Assembly (NCBI GenBank): GCA_902774995.1
Contig: CACYKR010000005.1
Span: forward strand, 1-44,736
Length of the DNA: 44,736 nt
Direction of reading: 5' to 3'
Source: an uncultured Bacteroidales bacterium
GTDB taxonomy: Bacteria; Bacteroidota; Bacteroidia; Bacteroidales; Paludibacteraceae
Shown: positions 7,524 through 14,978 of the stretch, in pieces
How positions within the stretch are numbered: the first letter of the stretch is position 1
How the letters are laid out: every line of letters starts with the position of its first letter
The notes under the pieces: model-generated
Told to the model about the DNA's origin: nothing
Databases searched by the model: none
The model's input: only the letters and a program-made list of their open reading frames with translations
Program-made: the position numbers and the translations under genes

Positions 7524-7536
7524 TTAGCAAAAAGGC
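7524..7536 (+). promoter_or_regulatory. candidate AraC operator, copy 2
   Basis: A second exact TTAGCAAAAAGGC lies just past the predicted transcription start and 4 bases before the regulator's ATG. This is a position suited to self-repression. Confidence 0.5.
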
Positions 7537-7540
7537 ACTT

Positions 7541-8389
7541 ATGGAAAATTACAGCCAACACCCTATTCATTTCCAAGAGCACATTGACCGTCAAGGGGTC
7601 GTAGTGACCGAAGTGAAGTCTCTTCCGAGCGGCGAGAGACCCTTTCAGTCGGACAATCTGGTCATCGGAATCTGTCTGGAGGGCAGAGCCGATTTCATGT
7701 ACGACCTGCTGCCACGTTGGTTTGAGCGGCACGATGTAGGCGTGACGCTGCCGAACCATATCTTCTCCTACAGCACCGTCTCTCCGGACTACCGCGCCAC
7801 CCTGATTATTATATCTCCCGCCATGTACAAGGGGCTTATTCACCGCGAGTCGTTCATCGACTACCAGAAATACCACAACCATCCGGCTCTCACGCTGACG
7901 GAAGAGCAGTTCGTCCATGTACACGACATCGTACAGGTACTCCGGCATTTATGCGAAATCGAACATCCGAGACGTGCGGCCATGCTCGAAAACATGTTGG
8001 ATATATTGTTTTACGCGCTCACGCGTTACAGGGGGGAGAAGACTGCGACAACCGCCAACACCCGTGGCGAACAACTGTTCAACCAGTTCTACGACCTGCT
8101 GCTGACACACTATAACCGCCATCACACGTTAATCTGGTACGCCGAACAGCTCCATCTGACTCCCAAACACCTCTCGCTGAGCATCCACCGCACGACCGGC
8201 AAGACGCCGAGCGAATGGATCGCGGAGATGCTGACGGAGCAGTCCAAACGGCTGTTAGACACCCACCGAGACATGACCATACAGCAAGTGGCATATGAAT
8301 TAGGGTTTACGGAAAACGCCACGTTCTGCTACTTCTTCAAACGGCAGACAGGGATGCGTCCTTCAGAATACAGGAAGCGGAAAGAGTAA
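7541..8389 (+). CDS. AraC-family transcriptional regulator
   Basis: This 282-residue protein has an N-terminal effector-type region (about 1-170) with no obvious membrane segment, and a C-terminal AraC double helix-turn-helix (about 180-282). The second helix-turn-helix is recognisable as MTIQQVAYELGFTENATF followed by FKRQTGMRPSEYR. It is a cytoplasmic DNA-binding protein. It lies between the leftward beta-helix operon and the rightward lipoprotein/VTC operon. TTAGCAAAAAG(G/A)C motifs at matching distances from its own promoter and the lipoprotein promoter suggest that it controls both sides and itself. The effector is unknown. The start is the ATG at 7541, because the promoter lies at 7482-7513. 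Confidence 0.88.
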   Translation: MENYSQHPIHFQEHIDRQGVVVTEVKSLPSGERPFQSDNLVIGICLEGRADFMYDLLPRWFERHDVGVTLPNHIFSYSTVSPDYRATLIIISPAMYKGLIHRESFIDYQKYHNHPALTLTEEQFVHVHDIVQVLRHLCEIEHPRRAAMLENMLDILFYALTRYRGEKTATTANTRGEQLFNQFYDLLLTHYNRHHTLIWYAEQLHLTPKHLSLSIHRTTGKTPSEWIAEMLTEQSKRLLDTHRDMTIQQVAYELGFTENATFCYFFKRQTGMRPSEYRKRKE

Positions 8390-8414
8390 ATTCTTAATAA
8401 TTTCTTTCATTTTG

Positions 8415-8427
8415 TTAGCAAAAAGAC
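8415..8427 (+). promoter_or_regulatory. candidate AraC operator, copy 3
   Basis: TTAGCAAAAAGAC starts 44 bases before the -7 box of the lipoprotein gene (8459). Over 19 bases (TTAGCAAAAAG to TATTT) it matches copy 1 at 17 positions. Confidence 0.55.
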
Positions 8428-8434
8428 ATATTTG

Positions 8435-8466
8435 CTTGCATAATCTGTAATTTTAGTGTATCTTTG
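8435..8466 (+). promoter_or_regulatory. promoter of the lipoprotein/VTC operon
   Basis: CTTG (8435-8438), 20 bases, then TATCTTTG (8459-8466). It rules out the upstream frame start at 8456 and supports the ATG at 8507. Confidence 0.65.
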
Positions 8467-8506
8467 CAGTCAATTAAACTATTCGACCATCCTAAAGGTA
8501 TTAGTT

Positions 8507-9976
8507 ATGAGATATTTGCATGTATTCTTTTCAGCAGCAATAACATGCCTGTTATTCGCGAGCTGCTCCGGCAATGACGCCGAAGAAAGCAGTTCCGGCA
8601 GCGCCACCAACACAGCCACCAACTACGGCGACGACACTTCGGATTTCGTATCCGACTACAGTGTGAGTTCCACTATCCATATCGTCTGGAGCGGCACGAG
8701 TGCTACCGTGACAGGCAGTGCGGATGGCGTGACGGTAAGCAACAGCAACGGCTATGTGAGCGTGAGCTCCACAGCCAAAAACATCGAGTACGCCGTGAGC
8801 GGCGAGGGTACCGGTCAGCTGAGTATCTACAGCGACTACAAATACCAACTCTCGTTCGAAGGGCTGACACTGAGCTGCTCCGACGGTCCGGCCGTCAACA
8901 GCCAGAGTTCGAAGACCTGCTACGCCGTCATCAGCGGCACCAACACGCTGACGGACGGTTCGTCGTACGCATCAAGCACCGAGGATCGCAAGGCGGCTTT
9001 CTTCAGCGAGGGACAGATTTGCTTCTCCGGTTCGGGCACGCTGAACGTCACGGGTAACTACAAACACGCCGTAGCGAGCGACGACTACATCCGTCTATGC
9101 TCGGGCACAGGAAGCATCAACCTGACAGCTAACGGCAGCGACGGTCTGCACGCCAACGACGGTATCATCATCAATGACGGCACACTGACCATCCATGCTG
9201 CGGGCGAAGGTATCCAGTGCGACACCTCATCCGTCGTCATCACCGGCGGCACCGTCCATGTGACCAGCGGCGAAAAAGGTATCTTAGCGTACGGCAATAT
9301 AGAGATAAGCGGCGGCACCATCACCGCCATCTGCAGCGGTTCGTCCAGCAGCAGCAATACGCCTGAAGGCATTGAGGCAAAGGGCACCATCACCATCAGC
9401 GGCGGCTATATCTATGCGCAGGCATATGACGACGCCATCAATGCGGCAGGCGATCTGACTATCTCCGGCGGTTATGTGATGGCCTACTCTACCGGCAATG
9501 ACGGTCTGGACGCCAACGGCAACTGCTATATCAAAGGCGGCGTGGTCTATGCCATCGGTGCTTCTTCGCCCGAGGTGGCATTGGATGCCAATACCGAAGG
9601 CGGCAAGACGCTGTATGTACAAGGCGGCATGCTTGTCGCTATCGGCGGTCTGGAGAACGGCGCGAGTCTGAGTCAGACCTGCTACTCCACTACAGCCAGC
9701 ACCAACACCTGGTACGCACTGAGCGGAGATAACGGGACCTTCGCCTTCAAGACCCCGAGCAGTTTGAAGACAACCACCATGGTAGTTTCCACCTCCGGTT
9801 CCACCAGTCTCAAATCCAGCGTGAGCGCCAGCGGAAGCAGTATCCTGAACGGCTACGCCTACTCCGGCGCAAGCGTTTCGGGCGGCAGCAGCGTGACGCT
9901 GAGCAGCTATACCGGCGGTAATGGCGGAGGTCCCGGAGGAGGTCCCGGAGGCGGAGGCCGGCCGGGAGAAAGGTAA
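8507..9976 (+). CDS. Cthe_2159-like beta-helix lipoprotein
   Basis: This 489-residue lipoprotein has lipobox LFASC with the acylated cysteine at residue 20, followed by an acidic/serine stretch (SGNDAEESSSG) of the kind that sends lipoproteins to the cell surface in Bacteroidota. The body is a Cthe_2159-type (DUF4353) parallel beta-helix with rungs SDGLHA, GEGIQC, EKGILA, PEGIEA, DDAINA, NDGLDA and EVALDA. The C-terminus is glycine/proline-rich (GGGPGGGPGGGG). It is a close relative of the 562-residue protein across the regulator but uses a lipid anchor instead of a cleaved signal. It heads the operon with the VTC and DUF4956 genes, an association also known for this family in other phyla. 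Its likely role is binding a surface or environmental polymer; the ligand is unknown. Confidence 0.82.
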   Translation: MRYLHVFFSAAITCLLFASCSGNDAEESSSGSATNTATNYGDDTSDFVSDYSVSSTIHIVWSGTSATVTGSADGVTVSNSNGYVSVSSTAKNIEYAVSGEGTGQLSIYSDYKYQLSFEGLTLSCSDGPAVNSQSSKTCYAVISGTNTLTDGSSYASSTEDRKAAFFSEGQICFSGSGTLNVTGNYKHAVASDDYIRLCSGTGSINLTANGSDGLHANDGIIINDGTLTIHAAGEGIQCDTSSVVITGGTVHVTSGEKGILAYGNIEISGGTITAICSGSSSSSNTPEGIEAKGTITISGGYIYAQAYDDAINAAGDLTISGGYVMAYSTGNDGLDANGNCYIKGGVVYAIGASSPEVALDANTEGGKTLYVQGGMLVAIGGLENGASLSQTCYSTTASTNTWYALSGDNGTFAFKTPSSLKTTTMVVSTSGSTSLKSSVSASGSSILNGYAYSGASVSGGSSVTLSSYTGGNGGGPGGGPGGGGRPGER

Positions 9977-9979
9977 TTG

Positions 9980-10021
9980 GAGATTTGACATTTGAGATTT
10001 GACATTTGACATTTGAGATTT
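9980..10021. repeat. GAGATTT/GACATTT heptamer array
   Basis: Six perfect 7-base units alternate GAGATTT and GACATTT and end exactly at the base before the ATG at 10022. They fill the gap after the lipoprotein stop. GAGATTT units recur on the other strand at 43047-43067. Confidence 0.85.
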
Positions 10022-10450
10022 ATGAAACGAGTTATCTATATTTTCGGCTGCCTGCTGATAGCAGGTACGGCGTTGGCGCAGAGTCTGCTGACGCCGGAGC
10101 AGTTAGCCAAACGCGAGCGTCGCAAGAACCTGACCGTCAAGGAATGGAACACCGACGACAGGACCAAGACCCGCTGGCTGGACCGCATCAAAGTGTATGA
10201 TGCACAGGGCCGGTGCGTAGAAGAAATCGAATACGCCACCTACGGCCAGAAATGGCGCGTGACGAGTACGTATGACGACGTGACCGGCAAGGTAGTGGAG
10301 GAAGTGGAATACAACGACCGCAACCGCCCTTACCGTATCCGCAAATACGAGTGGAATGCAGACGGCACCAAAGCCAAGCAGTACAACTACCTGCCGAACG
10401 GCAAGCTGTACAGCGTAAAGGTGTATGAGTATATATTCAGTGACAAATAG
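10022..10450 (+). CDS. small exported protein of unknown function
   Basis: This 142-residue protein has a signal peptide (about 1-19, ending ALAQ). The mature part is charged and has several short imperfect motifs of the type WLDRIKVYDAQGR, EEIEYATYGQ, EEVEYNDRNR and YNYLPNGKLY. They recall the beta-hairpin repeats of YD/MORN-variant proteins. I do not recognise a family. The ATG at 10022 is used because the earlier TTG at 10013 lies inside the heptamer array. Its place in the operon suggests a periplasmic or surface helper of the beta-helix/VTC system. Confidence 0.7.
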   Translation: MKRVIYIFGCLLIAGTALAQSLLTPEQLAKRERRKNLTVKEWNTDDRTKTRWLDRIKVYDAQGRCVEEIEYATYGQKWRVTSTYDDVTGKVVEEVEYNDRNRPYRIRKYEWNADGTKAKQYNYLPNGKLYSVKVYEYIFSDK

Positions 10451-10492
10451 TCGAAAGTCGAAAGCAAAAAGTCGAAAGCAAAAAGTCGAAAG
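10451..10492. repeat. TCGAAAG/CAAAAAG heptamer array
   Basis: Six 7-base units run in the order TCGAAAG, TCGAAAG, CAAAAAG, TCGAAAG, CAAAAAG, TCGAAAG. The array starts right after the stop of the preceding gene and ends 3 bases before the TTG start of the VTC gene. It has no stop in the VTC frame. The same word appears inside the DUF2723 gene. Confidence 0.85.
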
Positions 10493-10495
10493 AAG

Positions 10496-11302
10496 TTGAA
10501 AAGTGGAAAGTTAATAGAAGATAGTCTTTCACAATTTTCTCCCATTAGCCTGAGCGAGATGGAGAGCGTAAAACTGATGAACCGCATTGACACCAAGTAT
10601 GCGGTTCCGCTGGGCGTTCTGCCTTCTATATTGGAGATGGCAAAAGAGGACTATTTTGCGCAGGAGATAGACGGCAAGCGGATAGCGACCTACGACACCA
10701 TGTACTACGACACAGCGGACATGGACATGTATATCCGCCACCACGACCGGCAACTGGTACGCCAGAAGATCCGCGTACGGCAGTATGTGGACAGCCACCT
10801 GACGTTCTTAGAAATCAAGCGCAAGAACAACAAAGGGCGCACGAACAAGAAACGTATCGCCGTACCGGGCTTCGACATCACCGCCGACACGCAAAGCGTG
10901 CTCAAGCACAAGAAGAAAGAGGACGAGCCGCTGACCGTAGCGCAGTTCATCAGACTCAAGAGCCGTTATACATGGGAGAGTATCACACCGCATCTTTGGA
11001 CCAAGTTCCACCGCATCACGCTGGTGAACAAAGCGAAGACCGAGCGTCTGACGATTGACCTGGATTTAGTATGGGACAATGTGGTAAGCGGCGAAGTGAA
11101 GAGTTTCCAGGACCTGGTAATCGTAGAGCTCAAGCGGGACGGCAACGTGCCTTCACGCATGACGGATATCATGCTTGCCCTCCGCATCCATCCGTTCAAA
11201 ATCAGCAAGTACTGCATCGGCACCGCACTGACGACACCGGGGCTGAAAAAGAACCGGTTCAAGAAGAAGATACGAAGTATCGTTAAACTGTTAAATTGTT
11301 AA
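10496..11302 (+). CDS. VTC-domain (polyphosphate polymerase-like) protein
   Basis: This 268-residue cytoplasmic protein belongs to the VTC domain family, a triphosphate-tunnel fold related to CYTH enzymes; in yeast VTC4 it makes polyphosphate from ATP. Tunnel-type residues are visible as MNRIDTKY (28-35), RQKIRVRQY (89-97), FLEIKRK (104-110), ERLTIDLD (183-190) and VELKRDG (210-216). The start is probably TTG at 10496: conserved sequence (FSPISLSEM) precedes the first ATG (10559), and no other suitable start exists after the stop at 10448. A heptamer array directly precedes it. The gene is paired with DUF4956 11 bases downstream. Polymerase activity of bacterial VTC proteins in such clusters is not assured from sequence. 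Confidence 0.85.
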   Translation: MKSGKLIEDSLSQFSPISLSEMESVKLMNRIDTKYAVPLGVLPSILEMAKEDYFAQEIDGKRIATYDTMYYDTADMDMYIRHHDRQLVRQKIRVRQYVDSHLTFLEIKRKNNKGRTNKKRIAVPGFDITADTQSVLKHKKKEDEPLTVAQFIRLKSRYTWESITPHLWTKFHRITLVNKAKTERLTIDLDLVWDNVVSGEVKSFQDLVIVELKRDGNVPSRMTDIMLALRIHPFKISKYCIGTALTTPGLKKNRFKKKIRSIVKLLNC

Positions 11303-11313
11303 ACTGTTAGAAT
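11282..11313. repeat. GTTAAACT octamer array
   Basis: Four 8-base units (GTTAAACT, GTTAAATT, GTTAAACT, GTTAGAAT) run from the last codons of the VTC gene to the base before the DUF4956 ATG at 11314. Confidence 0.75.
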
Positions 11314-12069
11314 ATGTTATTCCAAGTTGATTTAGCCAACCCGACGTTGGAGTTCCTGGCGGATGATCCGAGTATCGCCGCCCGTTTCGGCACCAGCGAC
11401 AGTATCTCGTATGTCATGCACAACATCGCCGACTTTCTCGGCGTGAGCGAGAACCTGATTACCATGCCGCTGATGTTTTTGTTCAACCTGTTAGTGTCGT
11501 GGGTTCTGCTCTATGGTGTGTATTTCCGTTACAGCCGCCGCCGCGACTATTATGTGCAGTTTATGCTGTTCTCCAGCGGCATGTTCCTGCTGCTCTGGCT
11601 GATGCAGATACTGGACATCCAGACAGGCTTTGTACTCGGTCTGTTCGCCATCTTCGGTATGATCCGTTACCGTACGGAGACCGTACCGATGCGCGAGATG
11701 AACTATATGTTCCTTATCATCGCCGTGTCGGTAATCAACTCGCTGAGCCTCAAAGCCGACGGCTTGGCTTGGTACCTGCTGCTCATCGCCAACGTCATCA
11801 TGATCTGCATGGCTTGGGGTTTCGAGCTGTGGAACGGCCGCAAGCATGAATCGACCAAGATTGTCCTCTATGAGAAGATAGAAAACATCAAGCCGGAGAA
11901 CCGCGCAGCGCTCATCGCCGACCTGGAAGAGCGCACAGGGCTCCACGTGACCGACGTGGAGATCGGACATATCGATTTCCTGCGCGACGTAGCGTACATC
12001 AAAGTGACCTACCCGCTAGAGAAAGGCAAGACAGTCAACAGTATAGACCAAATCACGAAGTTCAAATGA
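11314..12069 (+). CDS. DUF4956 membrane protein
   Basis: This 251-residue inner-membrane protein has four or five hydrophobic segments at about 50-71, 82-101, 103-116, 129-146 and 150-170, and a charged cytoplasmic C-terminal domain (about 175-251). The motif FGMIRYRTETVPMREMNYMF between segments marks the DUF4956 family. Family members almost always accompany VTC-domain proteins, so it may be the membrane partner that receives or exports the polymer. That role is inferred from neighbourhood; no activity has been assigned from the sequence. It ends in an ATGA overlap with the outer-membrane barrel gene. Confidence 0.85.
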   Translation: MLFQVDLANPTLEFLADDPSIAARFGTSDSISYVMHNIADFLGVSENLITMPLMFLFNLLVSWVLLYGVYFRYSRRRDYYVQFMLFSSGMFLLLWLMQILDIQTGFVLGLFAIFGMIRYRTETVPMREMNYMFLIIAVSVINSLSLKADGLAWYLLLIANVIMICMAWGFELWNGRKHESTKIVLYEKIENIKPENRAALIADLEERTGLHVTDVEIGHIDFLRDVAYIKVTYPLEKGKTVNSIDQITKFK

Positions 12070-12938
12070 GACCGCTAACGCTAAAAGAGCAAAGAACGCT
12101 TACATGGTTCGCTAAAAGACAAAAGACTATTCTGCTACTCGTCCTCCTTTTTGCAGCTATGCCGAATGCATGGGCATGGGAATATAACAGAGAAGGCGCC
12201 ACTACCGAGCACAATGTCCAGACCCGCGTGGGATTCGAGTTCAGCAAGAAATGGAACTGCGGCGTAGCGTTGCATGTATCGGAAGAGCTGCGTTTCTCCC
12301 TGTACGACCATGAAACAGGCACCAACGCCAAGAGCGTAGCCGTGGACAGCACCTCCGGCGCCTCATTCAACAGGTCGTACACCACCCTCTCGCTGAGTTA
12401 TTCGCCGATTCAGTACGTGAAGTTTGACGCCGGATACACCTTCCGGCTGTTGGGAAGCAAAGACTGGAGCGACGCCAACGAGTTCCTGCGTCACCGTGTA
12501 TTTTTCGGCGTGACAGGTTCCTACAAGACTACATACGCCAAGATTTACATACGCGAGCGGGCGTTGGTGGACATGCGTACCGACAGCGTCAACACCGCAG
12601 AGAAGAACCGGAACAACTGGCTGCTGCGCAGCCGTATAGGCACCGACTTCCTGATACCGGGCAAGCCGGTCAAGCCTTATGCCTGGGTGGAGCTGGAGAA
12701 CACCCTCAACACCCCCGAATACCAGCAGAAAAACGGACAACAGTTCATCAGCCGCGTACGTACGCAAGCAGGCGTCAAATGGCGCGTGAGCCGGCTGAGC
12801 AGTCTGGATTTCTACTACCGGTTCACCTACGGCTACGACCGCGACATAAACATCACGAAGAACAAAGGAAATATCGAACTGACCGAAGAGACACTATATC
12901 AGCACTCTTTCGGCGTGAGCTACCATATTGATTTATAA
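12066..12938 (+). CDS. DUF2490 outer-membrane beta-barrel protein
   Basis: This 290-residue protein has a signal peptide preceded by a charged N-terminal stretch (hydrophobic core about 22-36, ending WAW). The rest alternates amphipathic strands rich in aromatic residues (YTTLSLSYSPIQYVKFDAGYTFRL is one such zone, residues 106-129) and ends in a final strand SFGVSYHIDL, typical of barrels inserted by BAM. It fits DUF2490. It overlaps DUF4956 by ATGA and stops one base before the convergent peptidase gene. In this operon it could give the system its outer-membrane part. Confidence 0.78.
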   Translation: MRPLTLKEQRTLTWFAKRQKTILLLVLLFAAMPNAWAWEYNREGATTEHNVQTRVGFEFSKKWNCGVALHVSEELRFSLYDHETGTNAKSVAVDSTSGASFNRSYTTLSLSYSPIQYVKFDAGYTFRLLGSKDWSDANEFLRHRVFFGVTGSYKTTYAKIYIRERALVDMRTDSVNTAEKNRNNWLLRSRIGTDFLIPGKPVKPYAWVELENTLNTPEYQQKNGQQFISRVRTQAGVKWRVSRLSSLDFYYRFTYGYDRDINITKNKGNIELTEETLYQHSFGVSYHIDL

Positions 12939-12939
12939 A

Positions 12940-14904
12940 TCATTGTGCAGCAACCGTCCGTTCCACGGCACGCAAGACCGGTTCGATGGACGGGGGTGTT
13001 CCGACCGCTTGGATCATCCACTCTTTCGGGGTGAGGCGGCCCAGACGATAGATTCGCGCATACTCCTGCGCGAATTCTTTTTGGGTCTTATACTGCGCAA
13101 GGTGCTCCTCCAACTGGTACTGCACGATATGCCCGAGGGGATAGTTGGGCAGATACATCGGCGAGTTGACCATATGGCTGTAGATAGCCAGCAGGATGCA
13201 GTCATGCTCGCCGAGAACGGGTTCGTAATAGGTGTTCCATACGTCACGGGCAATCTGCATCACCGCCTCGCATAGCTGCCGGGGCGTAGCCTCCTGATGC
13301 GCGTAGATCCATTGCCACATCGCCATATCCACCAGACTCACTCCCATAATCTCGTACATTGACCAGAACTGGTCGAGCACTTCGTCCTGCGCCATTTGAC
13401 CGTTAGCCATCCGCCCCTGCGGCAGGAGCTGCAGGTCACGGTGCTGCCAGATGAAGGCGGAAGCCTCCGTATAGGCGGTGTTGGGAACACCGGAGAGCAT
13501 ATAATGGTCGATGAAATACATGTCCAGAATCTGCTCTACGCAATGCCCGAACTCATGGACGGCGATGTTATAGCCTTTGTAATCCATGCCGGAGGCGGGA
13601 ATACGGGTACGCAGCCGGGCCTCCTCCTTACGGCCGAGGCAGGGCCAGGCGTGTCCTGAACCGCGTGCCGGTTCAACCGCTATATGGCTTGCTATCTCCT
13701 GCGCTTCCCCTGCGTCAAAGCCCATGCGGGTCAGCAGGCGCGGCATGTCCGCCGCAAAAGCCTTTGCTTCCGGATAGAGCTTGCGGGTCTGCGCCGTCAG
13801 TCCGTCTTCGTCCAGCGAGGCGCGCGCCTTGAAGCCGTCGTACCATATATCGTAGGGACGGAGGTCACGTCCCAGACGCTGCCGGATGACAGAGGCCACC
13901 TGCTGCACCTGCGGCGAGGCCAGCAGCGCACGGAAGAGGCTGTCCAGCTCCGACGCCGGCATCTCCACATCGCCTTCGAAATTACGGATGACAGCCGTGG
14001 GCGCCTCCGGGCAGTATTTATCCTCCTCGAAGAACGCATGGGCAGAGGCGAGGATACGCTCATAACGCGTGTAAGGCTCATGCGCATCGGCCGACCGGTC
14101 ACAGGAATAAGGCTTCCAGAGGTAATCGGGGTTATTGACGGCAGCCTGCGGAATCGTCTGCGAGACGATACGCTGCATGACTTGGTAGATCATCTCCTGT
14201 TTCTCGATGCCGTTCTGAGCACCATAGAGCGCTTTGAGTTCGTCGCGGAGGTTCCAATGAGAAAGGAGGATCTTATCGTCCGGCCATAACTGACGGCCGT
14301 CCTCCGTACGGATATTGCCCATGTAGATATTATAATCCGCTATATAGTTCTCCGCATCAGCCAGGGCTTGCGCGAGCTGCGCCTTGACGGATGCCGGCAC
14401 GCGGGCGGTGAAGGCATCTCCCAGACGCGCCATTGCCCACTCCTGACGCGTCCAGTGACGGCCGAGGGTGTTCTTCTCCTCCAGCGTGTAGTGCGGGAAA
14501 TTGAGAATCGTGAGGAACGCCAGTTTATTGGCAAACATATCATCCGAGAAATGCGCCATCGGGCTGTAGCCGGACATGATCCAATCAGGGGTGAGCGGCT
14601 CGGTGGCGTCGGTGAGCTGGGTAGGACGAAGGAGCTCCACCGTCAGCATGTCCGCCGACTGATAGCAGTTCTCCAACACGCGGCTGAGCGACTCAAAAAG
14701 CGCCACGCGCTCACTATCCGTGGCACAGGTGTTCTCCTGAACAAAAGTAAGGAAGTCCTGGTCCGAACCATCCTGAGGCGTCCAAAGGGCTCGGACTTGT
14801 TCTGCTCCGCGAGTCATTGTCATAGTACGTTGGTTGTTTGAGGTACACGACACCAGGGCACAAAAAGCACCCAGGGTCATCAAAAGAAACGATTTCTGAG
14901 CCAT
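12940..14904 (-). CDS. zinc metallopeptidase lipoprotein (M3-like, HEFGH)
   Basis: This 654-residue lipoprotein has a hydrophobic leader and lipobox ALVSC, with cysteine at residue 20. The catalytic site HEFGH is at about residues 450-454, and a downstream glutamate in AYTEASAF (about 480) is the likely third zinc ligand, a gluzincin layout like that of M3-type oligopeptidases. The rest is mostly helical. It probably acts in the periplasm or on the surface in peptide breakdown. The start is the ATG at 14904, because the upstream ATG at 14925 lies in the promoter (TAACTTTG at 14930-14923). It is transcribed away from the PagL-like gene. The exact peptidase family is not certain. Confidence 0.8.
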   Translation of the reverse strand: MAQKSFLLMTLGAFCALVSCTSNNQRTMTMTRGAEQVRALWTPQDGSDQDFLTFVQENTCATDSERVALFESLSRVLENCYQSADMLTVELLRPTQLTDATEPLTPDWIMSGYSPMAHFSDDMFANKLAFLTILNFPHYTLEEKNTLGRHWTRQEWAMARLGDAFTARVPASVKAQLAQALADAENYIADYNIYMGNIRTEDGRQLWPDDKILLSHWNLRDELKALYGAQNGIEKQEMIYQVMQRIVSQTIPQAAVNNPDYLWKPYSCDRSADAHEPYTRYERILASAHAFFEEDKYCPEAPTAVIRNFEGDVEMPASELDSLFRALLASPQVQQVASVIRQRLGRDLRPYDIWYDGFKARASLDEDGLTAQTRKLYPEAKAFAADMPRLLTRMGFDAGEAQEIASHIAVEPARGSGHAWPCLGRKEEARLRTRIPASGMDYKGYNIAVHEFGHCVEQILDMYFIDHYMLSGVPNTAYTEASAFIWQHRDLQLLPQGRMANGQMAQDEVLDQFWSMYEIMGVSLVDMAMWQWIYAHQEATPRQLCEAVMQIARDVWNTYYEPVLGEHDCILLAIYSHMVNSPMYLPNYPLGHIVQYQLEEHLAQYKTQKEFAQEYARIYRLGRLTPKEWMIQAVGTPPSIEPVLRAVERTVAAQ

Positions 14905-14922
14905 AGTTCTGCAATTTGCGCA

Positions 14923-14954
14923 CAAAGTTACGAAAATTCTTGCATATATGCAAA
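14923..14954 (-). promoter_or_regulatory. promoter of the metallopeptidase gene
   Basis: On the minus strand, TTTG (14954-14951), 20 bases, then TAACTTTG (14930-14923). It overlaps the divergent promoter of the PagL-like gene. Confidence 0.7.
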
Positions 14955-14970
14955 AAAATTAGTACTTTTG
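14939..14970 (+). promoter_or_regulatory. promoter of the PagL-like gene
   Basis: CTTG (14939-14942), 20 bases, then TACTTTTG (14963-14970). The palindrome TTGCATATATGCAA (14940-14953) supplies the -33 region of both divergent promoters. Confidence 0.7.
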
Positions 14971-14978
14971 CAGCCGTT

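Noticed and set aside
9980..10492. The repeat arrays as a CRISPR
   Set aside because: Units are 7 bases without spacers, and no cas gene is in the window.
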